Part shown: piece by piece, positions 9,233 to 20,439 of the stretch
How the letters are laid out: every line of letters begins with the position of its first letter
How positions within the stretch are numbered: position 1 is the first letter of the stretch
Origin: Stenotrophomonas maltophilia
Lineage (GTDB): Bacteria; Pseudomonadota; Gammaproteobacteria; Xanthomonadales; Xanthomonadaceae
NCBI RefSeq assembly: GCF_004684085.1
Contig: NZ_SRHZ01000024.1
Location: forward strand, 124,001-188,000
Length of the DNA stretch: 64,000 nt
Direction: 5' to 3'
Program-made: the position numbers and the translations under genes
Notes under the pieces: generated by a model
Database searches by the model: none
What the model was told of the DNA's origin: nothing
The model's input: only the letters and a program-made list of their open reading frames with translations

Positions 9233-9260
9233 AAAATGTCGCAGGCTGGCCGAATGGGGC

Positions 9261-9938
9261 TCAGACTTCGCTCCAGCGCCGCAGCAGGTTGTGGTACACG
9301 CCGGTCAGCTGCAGCACCGCCTCGGCGTCGCCGCCGGTCTGCCGCAGGCGCTCGATCGAACCGTCCATTTCCCATAGCAGGCGGCGCTGTGCATCGTCGC
9401 GGATCATGCTTTGCACCCAGAAGAACGAGGCCACGCGCGCGCCGGCGGTGACGGGGCGCACCTGATGCAGGCTGCTGGACGGGTAGACGATCAGATCGCC
9501 GGCGGGCAGCTTCACTTCATGCTCGCCGTAGGTATCGCTGATGATCAGTTCGCCGCCTTCGTACTCGTCCGGCGCGGACAGGAACAGGGTGCAGGAGATG
9601 TCCGAGCGCAGCTGTTCGCCGTTGGCCAGGTTCATCACCGCGCCATCGACATGGAAACCATAGGTGCCGCCACCGCTGTAGCGGTTGAAACGCGGCGGCA
9701 GGTATTTCAGTGGCAGCGCGGCGCTGAAGAACAGCGGGTGCCGGGCCAACGCGACGAGGATGATCTCGCCCAGTTCGCGGCGCAGCGGTGAGGCCTCGGG
9801 CAGCTGCTGGTTGTGCTTGGCCTGCGCGCCCAGATGGCCGACCGTCTCGCGGCCATCGGTCCAGTCGGCGGCATCCAGTCGGCGGCGAAATTCGGCCACC
9901 TGGTCGGCGCTGAGAATGTCGGGGATGTGCAGCAGCAT
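9261..9938 (-). CDS. piuC: PiuC-type Fe(II)/2-oxoglutarate hydroxylase
   Basis: 225 residues of the PKHD-type hydroxylase family (PiuC/YbiX). The metal triad is visible as H96 and D98 in FHVDG and H158 in SSLHQV, with R168 as the 2-oxoglutarate ligand; these are the family's usual positions. The length is also typical. It follows the Sel1 gene with a 10-base gap, downstream of a PiuA-type receptor. The same three genes cluster around piuA in Pseudomonas aeruginosa. It is thought to act in iron-limited growth; the substrate is unknown. Confidence 0.93.
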   Translation of the reverse strand: MLLHIPDILSADQVAEFRRRLDAADWTDGRETVGHLGAQAKHNQQLPEASPLRRELGEIILVALARHPLFFSAALPLKYLPPRFNRYSGGGTYGFHVDGAVMNLANGEQLRSDISCTLFLSAPDEYEGGELIISDTYGEHEVKLPAGDLIVYPSSSLHQVRPVTAGARVASFFWVQSMIRDDAQRRLLWEMDGSIERLRQTGGDAEAVLQLTGVYHNLLRRWSEV

Positions 9939-9948
9939 GCGGGACTCC

Positions 9949-10668
9949 TCAGAGGGACGGCGGTGCGACCAGGGCGCGCACCTGCGGATGCGGCGACGCG
10001 GCCAGTTCCGGCACGATGTGCGCCATGAATGCCGGGCTGCCGTGGGCCAGTGCGAGCCGCAGCCAGTGCACGGCCTGCTCTATCTGACCGGCCTGCAGCA
10101 GGATGGAGGCGTAGTTGGCCTGGCCGCGGAAATCGCCGGTCTCGGCCGCGCGCCGGTACCAGCCCAGGGCGGCCTGCGGATCGCGCTCGATCTCCAGGCC
10201 GTCTTCGAGGTGGCGGGCCAGCAGGTTCATCGATTTTGCATGGCCCAGGTGTGCGGCACGGGTATACAGGGCCAGTGCCTGTGCGCGGTCCTGGGTCACG
10301 CCGCGGCCGGTGGCCAGCAGGTTGGCCAGGTTGTACAGGCCCCAGTCCAGGCCGGTGTCGGCCGCGCGCCGGTACCACACCGCGGCGAGTGTCGGGTCGG
10401 GCGCGGTGCCCTGGCCCAGTTCGTGGCAGCGGCCAAGCATGTTCATCGCCATCGGCGCGCCGTTGTTGGCGGCGGTTTCGTACCAGAGCAGTGCCGCCGA
10501 GGCGTCCTGTGCGGTGCCTTTGCCTTCCATGTGCATCTGCGCGAGCAGCAGTTGTGCCTCGACCTGTCCGGCCTGCGCAGCGTCGCGCACGCGCGCGAAG
10601 GCAGCCTGCGGATCGTGCTGCAGCAGCTCGGCCAGAGCATCGCTGTCGATGGGGGTAAGGGTCGCCAT
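9949..10668 (-). CDS. Sel1-repeat (TPR-like) protein
   Basis: 239 residues with about four Sel1-like repeats: segments such as [37 protein letters not shown] and [12 protein letters not shown] recur at about 36-residue spacing, as expected for helical pairs. No signal peptide, so cytosolic. Such proteins act as scaffolds. Its place between a PiuA-type receptor and piuC is conserved in other gammaproteobacteria, but its job there is not known. A terminator lies between it and the receptor gene, so it may rely on read-through or its own promoter. Confidence 0.9.
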   Translation of the reverse strand: MATLTPIDSDALAELLQHDPQAAFARVRDAAQAGQVEAQLLLAQMHMEGKGTAQDASAALLWYETAANNGAPMAMNMLGRCHELGQGTAPDPTLAAVWYRRAADTGLDWGLYNLANLLATGRGVTQDRAQALALYTRAAHLGHAKSMNLLARHLEDGLEIERDPQAALGWYRRAAETGDFRGQANYASILLQAGQIEQAVHWLRLALAHGSPAFMAHIVPELAASPHPQVRALVAPPSL

Positions 10669-10689
10669 GGGGTGAGTATCGCCGGAAAC

Positions 10690-10719
10690 AAAAACGGCGG
10701 CAGGAGACCCTGCCGCCGT
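10690..10719 (-). terminator. Rho-independent terminator after the PiuA-type receptor
   Basis: On the minus strand, the stem GGCGGCAGG/CCTGCCGCC with a 4-base loop is followed by TTTTTGTTT, 18 bases after the receptor stop. Confidence 0.8.
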
Positions 10720-10736
10720 GGTGGAGCGGAGTTACA

Positions 10737-13034
10737 TCAGAACTTCACGTTCAGTGCCAGGGTGGCCGAGCGACCCGGGGCGATGCTCGCGTAGTGCGAG
10801 GCATAGGCCTTGGTGAAGTAGGTCTTGTCGGTCAGGTTCTGCACATTGAGCTGCAGGCTGATGTTGTCCTGGATCGCGTAGCTGGCCATCGCATCGAAGC
10901 GGGTGTAGCTGGCGATCCACTTGGTGTTGGCCACATCACCGTACTGCTTGTCCGAGTAGAACGCACCGGCGCCGACGGTCAGGCCGATCGGGAAGCGGTA
11001 GGTGGTCCACAGATTGGCGCTGTGCTTGGCGGTGTTGGGGAACTCGTTACCGTTGTTCGGCGACGGCACGTAGACGTTGGACGGGCAGGTGCGGCCGGAC
11101 ACGGCGCAGACGAAGCCGTTGTCCTTCAGTTCCGAGTCCAGGTAGGTGTAGCCGCCGTACAGGCTCCAGGCATCGGTCAACTGGCCATTGAAGCCCAGTT
11201 CGAAGCCGTTGATTTCCTTCTTGCCGGCATTCTGGCTGGTGCCGTTGTCGATGGTCACACGTGCATTGTTCATCACGGTGTGGAAGATCGCCGCGGTCAG
11301 GTTCAGGCGGTTGTCCAGCAGGTCCCACTTGGTGCCGAGTTCGAGGTTCCTGGTGTCCTGCGGCTTGAGGTCGGCAACGCCGGCATTCAGTCCGTCCGAA
11401 CCGTCGCCGCCGTCCATGCCCGGCGGGGTCGAGGAGGTGCCCCAGGACAGGTAGATGCTGCCGTTGGCGGCCGGCTTGAACACCACGCCCGCCTGGTAGT
11501 TCAGGAAGTCGTTGTCGTTGCGCACACGGGGAGTGGCGCTGCCCGGAGTGAGCAGGGTGGTGGAGTAGTCGTCATAGCGCAGGCCGACGTTGAAGCTCCA
11601 CTGCGCATTGAGCTCGATGGTGTCGAACAGGTAGGCCGACTTGGTCTTGGTGCGCTGTTCAACGTCCTGCGCCTTGTTGCTGCGATAGACGATCTGCCCG
11701 GCCGCCCACGGATCGTTCGGGTTCGGATTGTTGAAGTCGGTGCAGTTGTAACCGGTGGCCGCACCGGACACCGTGCATCGCGAGCTGTTGGCGGCGGTTT
11801 CCAGCGGGTTGGCGGTGCCCGGCGACATCTGGTAGCTGCCGCGGGTCATCTTCTCGTCGCTGTACTCCACGCCCGCGCTGTAGCTGTGCTTGAGCGCGCC
11901 GGTCTGGAACGCACCGGTCAGGCCCAGCTGGTCGGCGAAGCTCTTGACGTCGACCGCACGGGTGTTGGTGCGGCGCCACAAGGTGCCGTACAGGTTGGGG
12001 TTGCCCTTGCTGTCGTCCGGCTGGGTCCACAGGTAGTCGTTGCTGGTGTTGCCCAGGCGCGCGATGTTGCGCAGCTTGTGGCCGCCGAAGTCATAGCTGG
12101 CGTCCAGGGTGCTGATGTCGGCACGGGTGCGCTGGAAGTCACGATCGACCAGGCCGTAGTAGTTGTTGCGGTCCGGCACCATCGGGCGGCCATCGCCGTT
12201 TTTGGCGACATTGGGGCCGTTGGTGAACGGGTTGTTGTACGGGAAACCACCCGCATCGGGCAGGTCATCGCTCTGCATGTGGTAGTGGCTGGCGATCAGC
12301 TGCGCCGGGCCGTTCAGGCCGAACGCGATCGACGGCGCGATGCCCCAGCGGCTGACATTGGCGGCGTCACGGCCGGCGATGTCCGACTCGTGCTTCATCA
12401 GGTTCAGGCGGGCGGCGATGCCATCGCCCAGCACGTAGTTGGCGTCCACGGTGCCGCGCGCGTAGCTGTCGGTACCGATGCCCATGCTGGCGCTGGTCTC
12501 GTTCTTCAGTTTCGGCGTCTTGCTCACCAGGTTCAGGCTGCCACCGCCGGAGTCACGGCCGCCGTAGGCCGAGCTCGGGCCCTTGACCACTTCCACCTGC
12601 TCCAGGTCGAAGATCTCGCGGGTCTGCGAGCCGACGTCGCGCAGGCCGTCGACGAAGACGTTGCTCTGCGAATCGAAGCCACGGATGAAGGGGCGATCGC
12701 CGGTCGGGTTGCCGCCTTCGCCGGCACCGAAGGTGATACCCGGGACCATGCGCAGCGCATCCTGCAGGTTGGTCGCACCGGTTTCGGCGATCAGCTTCTC
12801 CGACACGATCGACACCGACTTCGGGGTGTCCAGCAGTTCGGCCGTGAACTTCGGCGAGGACGGATTGAACCAGCTGCCGCGCACCTGCACCTTGTCCAGG
12901 TCGGTGGCCTTGCGGGAGCTGGCATCGGCGCTGTCGGCGGCCTGCGCGGCCAGCGGAGCGAAACCGGCGGCCAGGGTGGCGGTGGCGAGCAGGGAAACGC
13001 GCGGGGCGTGCTTGCGGGACGTGATATGGGTCAT
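10737..13034 (-). CDS. TonB-dependent catechol siderophore receptor (PiuA/Fiu type)
   Basis: 765 residues from the ATG at 13034, which gives a signal peptide cut near PLAAQA-AD. The TonB-box region is LDKVQVRGSWF; the plug includes TPKSVSIVSEKL, LQDALRMVPGITFGAGEGG, DRPFIRGFDSQ and VEVVKGPSSAYGGRDSGGGSLN. The GGN...RPFIRGFD pattern is typical of the Fiu/PiuA group. The barrel ends with Phe. It lies with Sel1 and piuC genes and downstream of a Fur box. Known relatives import catecholate iron complexes and catechol-bearing beta-lactams such as cefiderocol; that this copy does so is inferred. Confidence 0.9.
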   Translation of the reverse strand: MTHITSRKHAPRVSLLATATLAAGFAPLAAQAADSADASSRKATDLDKVQVRGSWFNPSSPKFTAELLDTPKSVSIVSEKLIAETGATNLQDALRMVPGITFGAGEGGNPTGDRPFIRGFDSQSNVFVDGLRDVGSQTREIFDLEQVEVVKGPSSAYGGRDSGGGSLNLVSKTPKLKNETSASMGIGTDSYARGTVDANYVLGDGIAARLNLMKHESDIAGRDAANVSRWGIAPSIAFGLNGPAQLIASHYHMQSDDLPDAGGFPYNNPFTNGPNVAKNGDGRPMVPDRNNYYGLVDRDFQRTRADISTLDASYDFGGHKLRNIARLGNTSNDYLWTQPDDSKGNPNLYGTLWRRTNTRAVDVKSFADQLGLTGAFQTGALKHSYSAGVEYSDEKMTRGSYQMSPGTANPLETAANSSRCTVSGAATGYNCTDFNNPNPNDPWAAGQIVYRSNKAQDVEQRTKTKSAYLFDTIELNAQWSFNVGLRYDDYSTTLLTPGSATPRVRNDNDFLNYQAGVVFKPAANGSIYLSWGTSSTPPGMDGGDGSDGLNAGVADLKPQDTRNLELGTKWDLLDNRLNLTAAIFHTVMNNARVTIDNGTSQNAGKKEINGFELGFNGQLTDAWSLYGGYTYLDSELKDNGFVCAVSGRTCPSNVYVPSPNNGNEFPNTAKHSANLWTTYRFPIGLTVGAGAFYSDKQYGDVANTKWIASYTRFDAMASYAIQDNISLQLNVQNLTDKTYFTKAYASHYASIAPGRSATLALNVKF

Positions 13035-13184
13035 GGTCTGGGTGGCGGTGGCTTGGATCAGGAAAGGGCGAGGGCCGAAGCGCAGGCAGCGCGACGACAC
13101 GTAGAAGGCTGTTTCTGTAGAGCCGTGCCGATGCTCGGCTACGCGGTGAACGACTTCAGGCGCACGGCAACGGCCGCAGGCGCC

Positions 13185-13589
13185 TCAGCTGGCGTGCGGT
13201 GCGGGAGGTGCGTGGCCGGGATTCAGGCGCAGCGAAGGGTCATGCAACTGCCAGCGCAGGGCGTCGGAGCGCCACAGCGGGATATGTGCGACCAGGGTGG
13301 AGCGCGGGGGGGCAATGCCGGTGCAGGGCGTGTTGCCCTCGCCATCCAGCGGCGGCTCCGGCGCCGGTGCGGCGTGGTGCGGGCATTGTTCTTCCGGCGG
13401 GGCCGGCATCGGCATGACCTGCTGCAGATCGTCAGCGTGTGCCTGCCAGCCGTGGGCAGCAGGGCCGTTGCCGCGTCCTTCGTGCAGTGCCGACCAGCCC
13501 AGCAACAGCGTCAGCAGCGCGGCCACGAGCAGCGGCCACCCTTGACGGGCGAGCTGGCACAGCATGGCGGTGGGCGCGGGCGAAGCCAT
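13185..13589 (-). CDS. Small N-terminally anchored Cys/His-containing protein paired with TonB receptor
   Basis: Unrecognised family, 134 residues. One hydrophobic segment (about 18-36, WPLLVAALLTLLLGWSAL) is followed by a Pro/His-rich region with CPHHAAPAPEPP and NTPCTG, which could bind metal. It ends Pro-rich. The start has no strong ribosome site; an ATG at 13565 is possible. A Fur box lies 50 bases upstream and a TonB receptor 150 bases downstream, the same order as the gene at 8697. An iron-repressed accessory of the receptor is the simplest guess. Confidence 0.6.
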   Translation of the reverse strand: MASPAPTAMLCQLARQGWPLLVAALLTLLLGWSALHEGRGNGPAAHGWQAHADDLQQVMPMPAPPEEQCPHHAAPAPEPPLDGEGNTPCTGIAPPRSTLVAHIPLWRSDALRWQLHDPSLRLNPGHAPPAPHAS

Positions 13590-13638
13590 GGCGCGGAGAC
13601 GGAGTCGTTACGAAGATGTTACGTAGAATAACATCAAC

Positions 13639-13657
13639 GATAATGATTCGCATGTAC
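13639..13657 (-). promoter_or_regulatory. Fur box
   Basis: GATAATGATTCGCATGTAC begins with a perfect GATAATGAT half and matches the 19-bp consensus at 13 positions by my count. It lies 50 bases before the small membrane protein gene and the PiuA-type receptor. Confidence 0.75.
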
Positions 13658-13719
13658 GGGGCGTCGCGGGCCGCCAGGGCGGCCCCGGAGCGGCCTGGGA
13701 AGGCCCTCATGGCCTTCTG

Positions 13720-13742
13720 GTAGATCCACCCCATGGGTGGAT
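13720..13742. repeat. GTAG-family REP palindrome
   Basis: GTAGATCCACC with the inverse arm GGTGGAT around a short centre. It lies between the Fur box and the 3' end of the Rieske gene. Confidence 0.85.
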
Positions 13743-13792
13743 GCTCTCTGGCGGGGCGCCCCGTGGGCGATCCCTCCGGGCGTGGCGCCGCC

Positions 13793-14125
13793 TCAATCCC
13801 GGTCGTCGCGGGTCCAGACGGCGTCGTGTTCGCGCTTCACCGGAAACTTGGGCACAGGGCTGTAGGCCGGGGCGCACAGGGCACGGCCGTCACGCACGTC
13901 GAAGCGCGCACCATGCAGCACGCACTCCACGCTGCCTTCGGCGGTGTTGAACTCGCCCGAAGACAGCTCGAATTCCTCATGCGTGCACTGGTCTTCCAGG
14001 GCGTACAGCTCGCCGTCGAGGTTGAACACCACGATCGGCGTGCCGGTCACCTCGTCGAACACACTCTTCATTTCACCCGGCAACAGCTCGGCGCCGGCAC
14101 AGACAAAGGTCCAGGCCTCGCTCAC
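13793..14125 (-). CDS. Rieske-type [2Fe-2S] ferredoxin
   Basis: A 110-residue single Rieske domain. The cluster ligands are visible as C-T-H in QCTHEEFEL (about 43-52) and C-x2-H in CVLHGARFD (about 69-77). It is a small soluble electron carrier of the kind seen with ring-hydroxylating oxygenases or as a stand-alone ferredoxin. It overlaps the GNAT gene by 4 bases. Both lie downstream of sufS on the same strand, with a transposase between, so they may be the ancestral tail of the suf operon. Confidence 0.9.
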   Translation of the reverse strand: MSEAWTFVCAGAELLPGEMKSVFDEVTGTPIVVFNLDGELYALEDQCTHEEFELSSGEFNTAEGSVECVLHGARFDVRDGRALCAPAYSPVPKFPVKREHDAVWTRDDRD

Positions 14126-14667
14126 GCGGCGGCTCCGGCCAGCGGCTTTTCCAGGATCTCGAAGCGCAGGTCATCACGCTTGGGAATGCCGAAGCGTTCG
14201 TCGCCATACGGGAACGGCTTCTTGATGCCGGTGCGCTGGTAGCCGCGGCGTTCATAGAAGGCGATCAGCTCGTCGCGCACGTCGATCACCGTCATCTGCA
14301 TCACCGGCACGCTCCATTCGCGCGCGGCATGCGCTTCGGCAGCCTCCATCATCTGCTTGCCGACACCGCCGCCCTGCTGGGCCGGATCGACCGAGAACAT
14401 GCCGAAATAGCCCTTGCCATCGACATCGGCAACGTGGGCGCAGGCCACCAGCTGGTTCCCGCGCTCGGCCAGCAGGATGGTGGAGCGCGGGCGGTCCAGG
14501 TCGGCCTGGATGCCTTCGGCATCGATGCGGGCGCCGTCCAGCAGGTCGGCTTCAGTGGTCCAGCCAACGCGGCTGGCGTCACCACGGTAAGCCGAGGTGA
14601 CCAGAGCGATCAGGGCGGGGATGTCGGCCGGCGTGGCGGCCCGGTAGGTCAGGGTGGTCATGGACAC
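14122..14667 (-). CDS. GNAT N-acetyltransferase
   Basis: 181 residues of the GNAT fold. The acetyl-CoA loop is recognisable as VDPAQQGGGVGKQMMEAAEAHA (Q/R-x-x-G-x-G/A-K type) near residues 96-117, with a downstream FYERRGYQRTG segment typical of family members. The substrate is unknown. It is translationally coupled to the Rieske gene (ATGA). Transcription could start in the 200 bases shared with the divergent transposase or read through from sufS. Confidence 0.88.
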   Translation of the reverse strand: MSMTTLTYRAATPADIPALIALVTSAYRGDASRVGWTTEADLLDGARIDAEGIQADLDRPRSTILLAERGNQLVACAHVADVDGKGYFGMFSVDPAQQGGGVGKQMMEAAEAHAAREWSVPVMQMTVIDVRDELIAFYERRGYQRTGIKKPFPYGDERFGIPKRDDLRFEILEKPLAGAAA

Positions 14668-14703
14668 ATTCTAGGTGGGGTGGGGGCGGGCGCAAATGGG
14701 AGA

Positions 14704-14744
14704 GGGGTCAGATCCCTTTCGCAATGCGAAAGGGATCTGACCCC
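14704..14744. repeat. Perfect palindrome flanking the transposase (outer 5' copy)
   Basis: A perfect 19-base inverted repeat with a 3-base centre: arm GGGGTCAGATCCCTTTCGC and its complement. It belongs to the GGGG-headed type found only around the transposase in this window. Confidence 0.92.
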
Positions 14745-14809
14745 GGCGTCTACTGACCCAACGGCAGGCCATGGACCGACTGGCACGGGCGCGGAATCGG
14801 CAGATGCTC

Positions 14810-14847
14810 GGGGTCAGACCCCTTTGCGCAGCGAAGGGCTCTGCCCC
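14810..14847. repeat. Palindrome flanking the transposase (inner 5' copy)
   Basis: Imperfect copy of the same element: GGGGTCAGACCCCTTTGCGC, then GCGAAGGGCTCTGCCCC. It ends 19 bases before the transposase start codon, so it may influence its expression. Confidence 0.88.
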
Positions 14848-14866
14848 CCGGCTACCGGAGACGCTC

Positions 14867-15517
14867 ATGCCACGCCCCCGCCGCATCGATGCACCGGGGT
14901 ATCCGCAACACATCGTCCAGCGCGGCAACAACCGCCAGGCGGTGTTCTTCAACAACGGTGACCCTGCGATGTACCTGGGCCTCCTGCGCGACTGCGCCAA
15001 GGAATACAACTGCCGGGTTCATGCCTATGTACTGATGGGCAACCACGTGCACCTGCTGGTGGCACCCGATGCATCCGGCGGGATGTCTCGGATGATGCAG
15101 GCAGTAAATCGCGTCTATGTTCAGCGGGTGAACGAACGACAGCAACGTTCGGGAACGTTGTGGGAGGGGCGATTCCATTCCACGTTGGTGGATACGGATC
15201 GTTATCTGCTCGCCTGCCAGCGCTATATCGAACTCAACCCGGTCCGTGCAGGGATGGTGGCGCGCCCAGGGGACTATCGTTGGTCGAGCTATCGGGCCAA
15301 TGCGCAGGGCAGGCCGAATGCGCTGCTCGAGCCGCATTCGGCACTCGAGCTGATTGCTTCTGATGCGGATGAACGATGCAGGCGATATGCCGAGTTCATC
15401 GAGCAGGGTATCCCTGCGGGTGATCTGCTGGAGATCCGGCGAGCATTGCAGTCGCAACGGCGGCTGTCGGGGACGCTGACGGGGTCAGAGCCCTTTCGCG
15501 CTGCGAAAGGGATCTGA
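14867..15517 (+). mobile_element. REP-associated tyrosine transposase (RAYT, Y1/IS200-like)
   Basis: 216 residues from the ATG at 14867, after CCGGAG. It is a single-domain HUH transposase: HIVQRGNNRQ (15-24), the HUH pair H60/H62 in GNHVHLLV, and the WEGRFHS...QRYIELNPVRAG block (99-129) typical of RAYTs, where Y120 is the likely nucleophile. RAYTs are single-copy domesticated transposases that process REP palindromes. Here it stands between two pairs of GGGG-headed palindromes. The last 11 residues and the stop codon are encoded by the downstream palindrome. It lies on the opposite strand within the suf/GNAT/Rieske run. Confidence 0.93.
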
Positions 15518-15521
15518 CCCC
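15481..15521. repeat. Palindrome overlapping the transposase 3' end
   Basis: Inverted repeat with arms GGGGTCAGAGCCCTTTCGC and GCGAAAGGGATCTGACCCC. It encodes the C-terminal GSEPFRAAKGI of the transposase and its TGA stop. Confidence 0.92.
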
Positions 15522-15537
15522 GATGTGCCGCCTTGAT

Positions 15538-15576
15538 GGGGTCGGATCCCTTTGCGCAGCAAAGGGCTCTGACCCC
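15538..15576. repeat. Outer 3' palindrome flanking the transposase
   Basis: Fourth copy of the GGGG-headed element (GGGGTCGGATCCCTTTGCGC, then AAAGGGCTCTGACCCC), 16 bases from the end of sufS. Confidence 0.88.
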
Positions 15577-15592
15577 GGCTGGCCTGGGAGTC

Positions 15593-16849
15593 TCACCCCA
15601 GCAGCTTGCGCACCTTGGTCAGCGCGGTCATGAAGCGCTCGATCTCGGCGTGCGTGTTGTAGAACGCCAGCGAGGCACGGCAGGTAGCCGCGACGCCGAA
15701 GTACTGCAGCAGCGGGTGCGCGCAGTGCTGGCCCGAGCGTACGGCCACGCCTTCCAGGTCGAGCAGCGTGGCCAGGTCGTGGGCATGTGCACCGTCGATC
15801 AGGAACGAGACCACGGCGGCCTTCTCCGGCGCTTCGCCGATGATGCGCAGGCCGTCAACGCGGCGCAGCTCTTCGGTGAAATGCGCCAGCAGTTCGGCTT
15901 CGCGGGCTTCCACGCTCTCCTGGCCGAGCTGCTGCAGGTAGTCGGCGGCTACGCCCAGGCCGATGAAACCGGCGATGTTCGGGGTGCCGGCTTCGAACTT
16001 GTGCGGGGCATCGTTGAACACGGTGCCGTCGAAGCTGACTTCCTTGATCATTTCGCCGCCACCGAGGAACGGTGGCATCGCATCCAGGTGCTCGCGGCGG
16101 GCCCACATTGCGCCAGTGCCGGTCGGGCCGCACATCTTGTGGCCGGTGATCGCATAGAAATCGCAACCGATCGCAGCGACGTCGACCTTGCGGTGCGGTA
16201 CGGCCTGCGAGCCATCGACCACGGTGATGATGCCGCGCTTGCGCGCTTCACGGCAGATCTCACGCACCGGGTTGACCGTGCCCAGCACGTTGGATACGTG
16301 GGTGACGGCCAGCAGCTTGACCTCGGGGGTCATCGCCGCACGCAGTGCATCCAGATCGAGTGCGCCGTCAGGCGTGATCTCTGCCACGCGGATGGTGGCG
16401 CCGGTACGCTGCGCGACCAGCTGCCACGGCACGATGTTGGCGTGGTGTTCCATGCGCGTGATCAGGATCACGTCACCGGCCTTCAGCCGCGGCAGGGCCC
16501 ACGAATAGGCCACCAGGTTGATGGCGAAGGTGGTGCCGCTGCACAGCACCAGGTCGCTGGGACGCACGTTGAGGAAGCGCGCCAGCTTGTTGCGCGCGCC
16601 TTCGTAGGCATCGGTCGCTTCGCTGCCCAGTGCGTGCACCGCACGGCTGACGTTGGCGTTGTAGCGACGGTAGAACTCGTCCACCGCACCGATCACCTGC
16701 ACCGGTTTCTGGCCGGTGTTGGCATTGTCGAAATAGACCAGCGGCTTGCCGTGCACTTCACGCATCAACAGCGGGAAGTCGAGGCGGATGCGGTCCCAGT
16801 CGGGGGTGCCGGTGGGTTCTTCGATCGGGCGCGGCGTGGACAGGTTCAT
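15593..16849 (-). CDS. sufS: Cysteine desulfurase SufS
   Basis: 418 residues from the ATG at 16849, which overlaps the sufD stop by 4 bases. It is a group II cysteine desulfurase: the PLP lysine is K238 in ITGHKMCGP and the persulfide cysteine is C376 in RSGQHCAHP. It removes sulfur from cysteine for Fe-S cluster building on SufBCD. No sufE is in this window. Downstream on the same strand are the GNAT and Rieske genes, now separated by the transposase. Confidence 0.97.
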   Translation of the reverse strand: MNLSTPRPIEEPTGTPDWDRIRLDFPLLMREVHGKPLVYFDNANTGQKPVQVIGAVDEFYRRYNANVSRAVHALGSEATDAYEGARNKLARFLNVRPSDLVLCSGTTFAINLVAYSWALPRLKAGDVILITRMEHHANIVPWQLVAQRTGATIRVAEITPDGALDLDALRAAMTPEVKLLAVTHVSNVLGTVNPVREICREARKRGIITVVDGSQAVPHRKVDVAAIGCDFYAITGHKMCGPTGTGAMWARREHLDAMPPFLGGGEMIKEVSFDGTVFNDAPHKFEAGTPNIAGFIGLGVAADYLQQLGQESVEAREAELLAHFTEELRRVDGLRIIGEAPEKAAVVSFLIDGAHAHDLATLLDLEGVAVRSGQHCAHPLLQYFGVAATCRASLAFYNTHAEIERFMTALTKVRKLLG

Positions 16850-18107
16850 GCCACACCTGCCTCGGCCAGGGCCTTGTCCAGGCGGCGTGCCAGCTGCGCA
16901 CGCAGTGCCTCGGGCAGCACCTTCAGCGGTTCGTGGCAGAACGCGGCGCTCAGCAGTGCCTGTGCCTGTGCCTGTGGCAGGCCACGCGAGCGCAGGTAGA
17001 ACAGTGCGTTGGCGTCGAGCTGGCCGACGGTCGCGCCGTGCGCAGCCTTCACTTCGTCGGCGTCGATCACCAGCGTCGGCTGGGTGTCGATCTCGGCATC
17101 GGCCGACAGCAGCAGGTTCTTGTTGGACAGGTTCGCATCGGTGCCGTCGGCGCCTTCGCGGATCTGGATACCGCCATGGAACACCACGCGGCTGCGGTTG
17201 GCGGCCACGCCGCGCCACAGCAGTTCGCAGTTGGTATCGCGTGCGATGTGGTCAATGCCCAGGCGGGTTTCGACATGGCGGCGACCATTGCCGAGCAGCA
17301 CGCCATTGGCGGTCAGCTGGGCGTTGTCGCCTTCCAGGCGCACGTTCAGTTCATGGCGGCTGAGCGCGGCACCCAGTTCCAGGTCGACGCGGTGGTACTG
17401 CGCGTCGCGGGCCAGCACCGCATCGGTGCGCAGGAAGGTGGTCTGGCGCGCGCTGCCGGCCTGCACGCGGGCGTGCTGGAGCACCGCATCGTGGGCGACG
17501 TGAGCGTGCAGCACGGTGTTGTCCAGGTGGGCGGCGTCGCCGACGCTGAAGCGGTGCTCGACCACGCCAAGGCTGGCGCCGGCACGCAGTTCGATCAGGT
17601 GGCGATGATGCCAGGCCAGGTCGGTGTCGCCGGCGACGCTGGCGAACACCAGCTGCAGCGGTGCCTCGACCTGCACGCCTTCGTCCACGCGCAGGACCAC
17701 GCCTTCATCGGCCAGGGCGGCATTGAGGCGGGCGAAGATCTCTTCGCTGCGCTCGTAGCGGCGGCCGAGGAAACGCACGGCGTCTTCGCCAGCGGCCAGT
17801 GCGGCCGACAGCGGCTGCAGCTGCACGCCCGCAGGCAATGCCTGCACGTCGCTCAGCGCGGTATCCAGGCGACCGTTGACGAACACCAGGCGCGGCGCCG
17901 GGATGTCTTCCAGCAGTGCTGCATCCAGGGCCGGGCCCTGCAGCGGTGTGGCCGCGAATGCACGGCGCTCCAACTGGCGCAGCGAGGTGTACTTCCAGGC
18001 TTCGTTGCGGGCAGCCGGCAAGCCGTCACGCAGGGCCGCGTCCAGCACTTCGCGGCGTGCATCGCTGCCGCAGAAGGCCTGGGCCATCGAATCGAGCAGG
18101 GCGCTCA

Positions 18108-18108
<1 letters not shown>
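16846..18108 (-). CDS. sufD: Fe-S cluster scaffold protein SufD
   Basis: A 420-residue SufBD-family protein with the right-handed beta-helix core typical of SufD; segments such as LVFVNGRLD and the C-terminal LYLRSRGLPQAQAQALLSAAF-like block are characteristic. It forms the SufBC2D scaffold complex with SufB and SufC. Its ATG overlaps the sufC stop by one base, and its stop overlaps the sufS start by four, so sufC-D-S are tightly coupled. Confidence 0.96.
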
Positions 18109-18872
<764 letters not shown>

Positions 18873-18946
18873 GGTGGGGGTTTCCGTGGGGCGGGCCGCG
18901 GCCCGCCGGTAAAGAGAATGCGTTTGCGAGGGGCAGGGGCGGGCGG

Positions 18947-20422
<1,476 letters not shown>

Positions 20423-20439
20423 GGGGGGCTGCCTACGGA

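Noticed and set aside
10794-13631. A 945-codon plus-strand frame opposite the PiuA-type receptor
   Set aside because: Antisense shadow of a receptor with clear plug and barrel motifs.
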